Shown in pieces: positions 62,546-64,000 of a stretch of DNA of 64,000 bases; the first letter of the stretch is position 1, and every line of letters begins with the position of its first letter. Position numbers and translations under genes: made by a program. The notes under the pieces are model-generated. The model saw only the letters and a list, made by a program, of their open reading frames with translations, was not told where the DNA came from and ran no database searches. Source of the DNA: Paludibacteraceae bacterium (GTDB lineage Bacteria > Bacteroidota > Bacteroidia > Bacteroidales > Paludibacteraceae); NCBI GenBank assembly GCA_017547145.1, contig JAFYQJ010000016.1, positions 37,373 to 101,372 of the forward strand. The letters are read 5' to 3'.

Positions 62546-62752
62546 TTATATTTCCACTTCTACCACATAACTTCCAGCAACTCGTTGACCATCTACCTGA
62601 GATATAAAACACTCTGTTGGTTGAGTTTTACATTTAAACTGATCAAGTAGTGCTTCTTTCGTTTCTGCTAAAGCAAAAAACAAACGATTTTCTTCAAACA
62701 AGAAGCAAGTAACGTCAACAGCAGATTTTTGTATTTTTTTTATCAGTTTCAT
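62546..62752 (-). CDS. Small hypothetical protein (68 aa)
   Basis: I do not recognise this protein. It begins MKLIKKIQKSAVDVTCFLFEE and shows an alternating hydrophobic pattern (RLFFALAETKEALLDQF; AGSYVVEVEI) consistent with a small soluble alpha/beta fold. It fills a stretch bounded by a terminator on each side, which favours a real single gene. No promoter consensus was found. It could be a short regulatory or stress-related protein of this phylum. Confidence 0.55.
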   Translation of the reverse strand: MKLIKKIQKSAVDVTCFLFEENRLFFALAETKEALLDQFKCKTQPTECFISQVDGQRVAGSYVVEVEI

Positions 62753-62816
62753 AATTTTTTATTTTAAAGGTTTCATTTAATTATACACAAAAATCTTGCC
62801 AAAGTTTACCTAGAAA

Positions 62817-62846
62817 CAAAAAAAAGACCAAACATTACGTTTGGCC
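62817..62846 (-). terminator. Terminator of the tRNA-Glu/rpsT transcript
   Basis: On the - strand GGCCAAAC pairs with GTTTGGTC around a GTAAT loop, followed by a run of T, 33 bases past the rpsT stop. Confidence 0.85.
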
Positions 62847-62878
62847 AAAAACTTATATTATGAAAAAAACTTTTTCTA

Positions 62879-63133
62879 TTATGATAATTTATTTACGTGT
62901 AGTGTAAGTTTCGATTTTAAATTACCAGCTTTGTTACGATGAATAATATTCTTTTTAACTAATTTATCTAGCATCGAACTTACTTTTGGTAACATTTCTG
63001 CTGCTACATTTTTATCTGTTGTATTACGCAAAGCACGTACAGCATTACGAGCTGTTTTTGCATAGTATTTATTATGAAGACGACGTGTTGCGATTTGACG
63101 TATTCTTTTTACTGATGATTTATGATTTGCCAT
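62879..63133 (-). CDS. rpsT: Small ribosomal subunit protein bS20
   Basis: An 84-aa basic protein, the normal bS20 length, that binds 16S rRNA early in 30S assembly. The start [22 protein letters not shown] and the [10 protein letters not shown] and [21 protein letters not shown] blocks are diagnostic. It lies 31 bases downstream of tRNA-Glu with no separate promoter seen between them, so the two are probably transcribed together. Confidence 0.96.
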   Translation of the reverse strand: MANHKSSVKRIRQIATRRLHNKYYAKTARNAVRALRNTTDKNVAAEMLPKVSSMLDKLVKKNIIHRNKAGNLKSKLTLHVNKLS

Positions 63134-63164
63134 TATATTAAAAAAAATATTTATTTAAATTTTG

Positions 63165-63236
63165 CAGCCCATAGCGGAATCGAACCGCTCTTTCAAGAAT
63201 GAAAATCTTGCGTCCTAACCGATAGACGAATGGGCC
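63165..63236 (-). tRNA. tRNA-Glu (anticodon TTC)
   Basis: Read on the - strand the 72-base sequence begins GGCCCATTCGTCTATCGG. It has an anticodon stem CAAGA/TCTTG around the loop TTTTCAT, giving anticodon TTC, and a T-arm GCGGTTCGATTCCGC. The acceptor arm ends ATGGGCT plus discriminator G. The first pair is G-T, and CCA is not encoded. Confidence 0.95.
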
Positions 63237-63267
63237 ATCACACATCTTTTATCCGTGTTTGCGGTTG

Positions 63268-63298
63268 CAAAGATAGTACACTTTTTATAAACTCCAAA
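63268..63298 (-). promoter_or_regulatory. Consensus promoter for tRNA-Glu and rpsT
   Basis: On the - strand, TTTG (63298-63295), exactly 19 bases, then TATCTTTG (63275-63268). The predicted start near 63261 lies about 25 bases before the tRNA. It is one of the two full-consensus promoters in the window. Confidence 0.75.
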
Positions 63299-63533
63299 AC
63301 ATTTTTTACTTTTTTTGCAAAAAAAATCGCAGAATTTGCAATTATCTTATAATTAAACGGTTATTCGGGTTGCATGGAAATTGGGTAACGAGATAGCAAC
63401 CGTTCGTATTTCTGAGTTCTTCATTGTTTTGCTTCAATGTTATAACTCCAATGATGCAAAGGTACAAAAAGAAATGCAGCTAAAAAGAATTGCATAACTT
63501 TTTATCTGCACAAAATAATACCTTGAAGATTCC
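63299..63533. other. Gap with a possible small RNA on the - strand
   Basis: No gene is visible. TACCTTTG on the - strand (63464-63457) could start a short transcript. It would include a stem of AACGGTT (63356-63362) with AACCGTT (63398-63404), plus an overlapping GGTTGC/GCAACC alternative. It would end near a T8 stretch at about 63321-63328. No -33 box was found, so this is tentative. Confidence 0.25.
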
Positions 63534-64000
63534 TCACCGCATCTTGTAAATCTCTTCTTGAATATAACCCAAGAACCGTGCAGCGTGTGCTCCGTCCATT
63601 TGAGTATGGTGAAATTGGAAAGATACGGTCAGACAAGTTTTAAACCATGTGCGCTTGTACTTGCCCCATATCATAAATGGATTGTTGAATATCCCGCTAT
63701 ACATACCCACCGCACCATCAATCTCATACTTCGCCAATGCAGAAGTCCCAATCACCATACTCTGATGAGAAAGATCATGGTCGGTGCAACTCTTCGCAGT
63801 TTCTCTGGTAAAATACAAGTAGTTATTATTGAATTGTTGTAAATTATCGCTGAATGGGAGGTCACACGAACTCACTTCGCCTGCACTATTGGCAACTATG
63901 GTATTTACTGCTATGCTGTCATATTCCATTAGTTTATTTCCTACAGGAAGCATATAGAATTCCATGACTTTACTTGCTGCCATTCCAATACAATAACACA
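63534..64000 (-). CDS. Chloramphenicol acetyltransferase-like protein, C-terminal part (5' end outside window)
   Basis: The frame stays open to the right edge, so the N-terminus of this protein is missing; the family is about 210 aa and about 155 residues are visible. The catalytic motif HHTQMDG is intact near the C-terminus (SFQFHHTQMDGAHAARFLGYI), and the central FNNPFMIWGKY and LTVSFQFHH strands fit the trimeric CAT fold. It may inactivate chloramphenicol or acetylate another small substrate; many chromosomal homologues give no clear resistance. An internal Met at 63983 is probably not the true start. Confidence 0.78.
   Translation of the reverse strand, partial: CYCIGMAASKVMEFYMLPVGNKLMEYDSIAVNTIVANSAGEVSSCDLPFSDNLQQFNNNYLYFTRETAKSCTDHDLSHQSMVIGTSALAKYEIDGAVGMYSGIFNNPFMIWGKYKRTWFKTCLTVSFQFHHTQMDGAHAARFLGYIQEEIYKMR

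Overview
The window looks like chromosomal DNA of a low-GC Bacteroidota, most likely order Bacteroidales. Promoter-like sites fit the Bacteroidota sigma consensus (TTTG, about 19-22 nt, TAnnTTTG), Shine-Dalgarno sequences are mostly absent, and several families are typical of the phylum: DUF4270 lipoprotein, short glycogen synthase, Wzi-type capsule protein, and a tRNA-Glu/rpsT pair. Genus cannot be decided from the sequence alone.

Region 1 (1-32238, all + strand) is a large cell-surface glycan locus. The left part (1-12302) has a GT2 tail cut by the edge, a methyltransferase, an RffA/WecE-type aminotransferase, a Wzt-type ABC ATPase, a VioA-like aminotransferase with an acetyltransferase, and a run of glycosyl- and acyltransferases. 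A two-gene module (12433-14225: a membrane/helical protein and a TIGR02391/Ymh-like protein with an RxxxxH motif) splits the locus. Right after it a consensus promoter (14304-14334) restarts glycan transcription: GT2, GT2, GT32, GT-C, GT4, GT61, a CapK-like adenylate-forming enzyme, a FemAB-like acyltransferase, acetyltransferase, DUF354, a UDP-GlcNAc 2-epimerase family member, a deacetylase, the initiating sugar transferase, Wzi, and a WbpE-WbpD-WbpB trio. The trio gives three steps towards a UDP-2,3-diacetamido-hexuronic acid. WbpA, RmlA/RmlB, Wzm and any flippase are not in the window.

Region 2 (32274-44469, - strand) is central metabolism. A glycogen-synthase-like gene and a DUF4270 lipoprotein form one unit. 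A tight seven-gene operon runs DUF554, a putative glycosyltransferase, an FAD protein, an S41 protease, DUF2461, glgB and a 990-aa receiver/ATP-grasp protein.

Region 3 (44559-49999, +) is housekeeping: ung, ispE, gyrA and a TPR protein.

Region 4 (50024-54207, +) is the accessory hotspot. Three tandem overlapping genes related to BECR-fold (PBECR-type) nucleases lie between two near-identical terminators. Next come about 290 bases of strongly base-paired DNA that look like a structured RNA leader with a switch-like terminator. Then comes a two-gene cassette of an EcoRI-family adenine methyltransferase and a DUF262-HNH nuclease. This is the best candidate in the window for an undescribed system.

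Region 5 (54267-64000) returns to core genes: a DUF2007-Usp protein, tilS, an HTH regulator, mfd, a NhaD/CitMHS-type transporter, a small hypothetical gene, rpsT, tRNA-Glu, and a chloramphenicol-acetyltransferase-like gene cut by the right edge.
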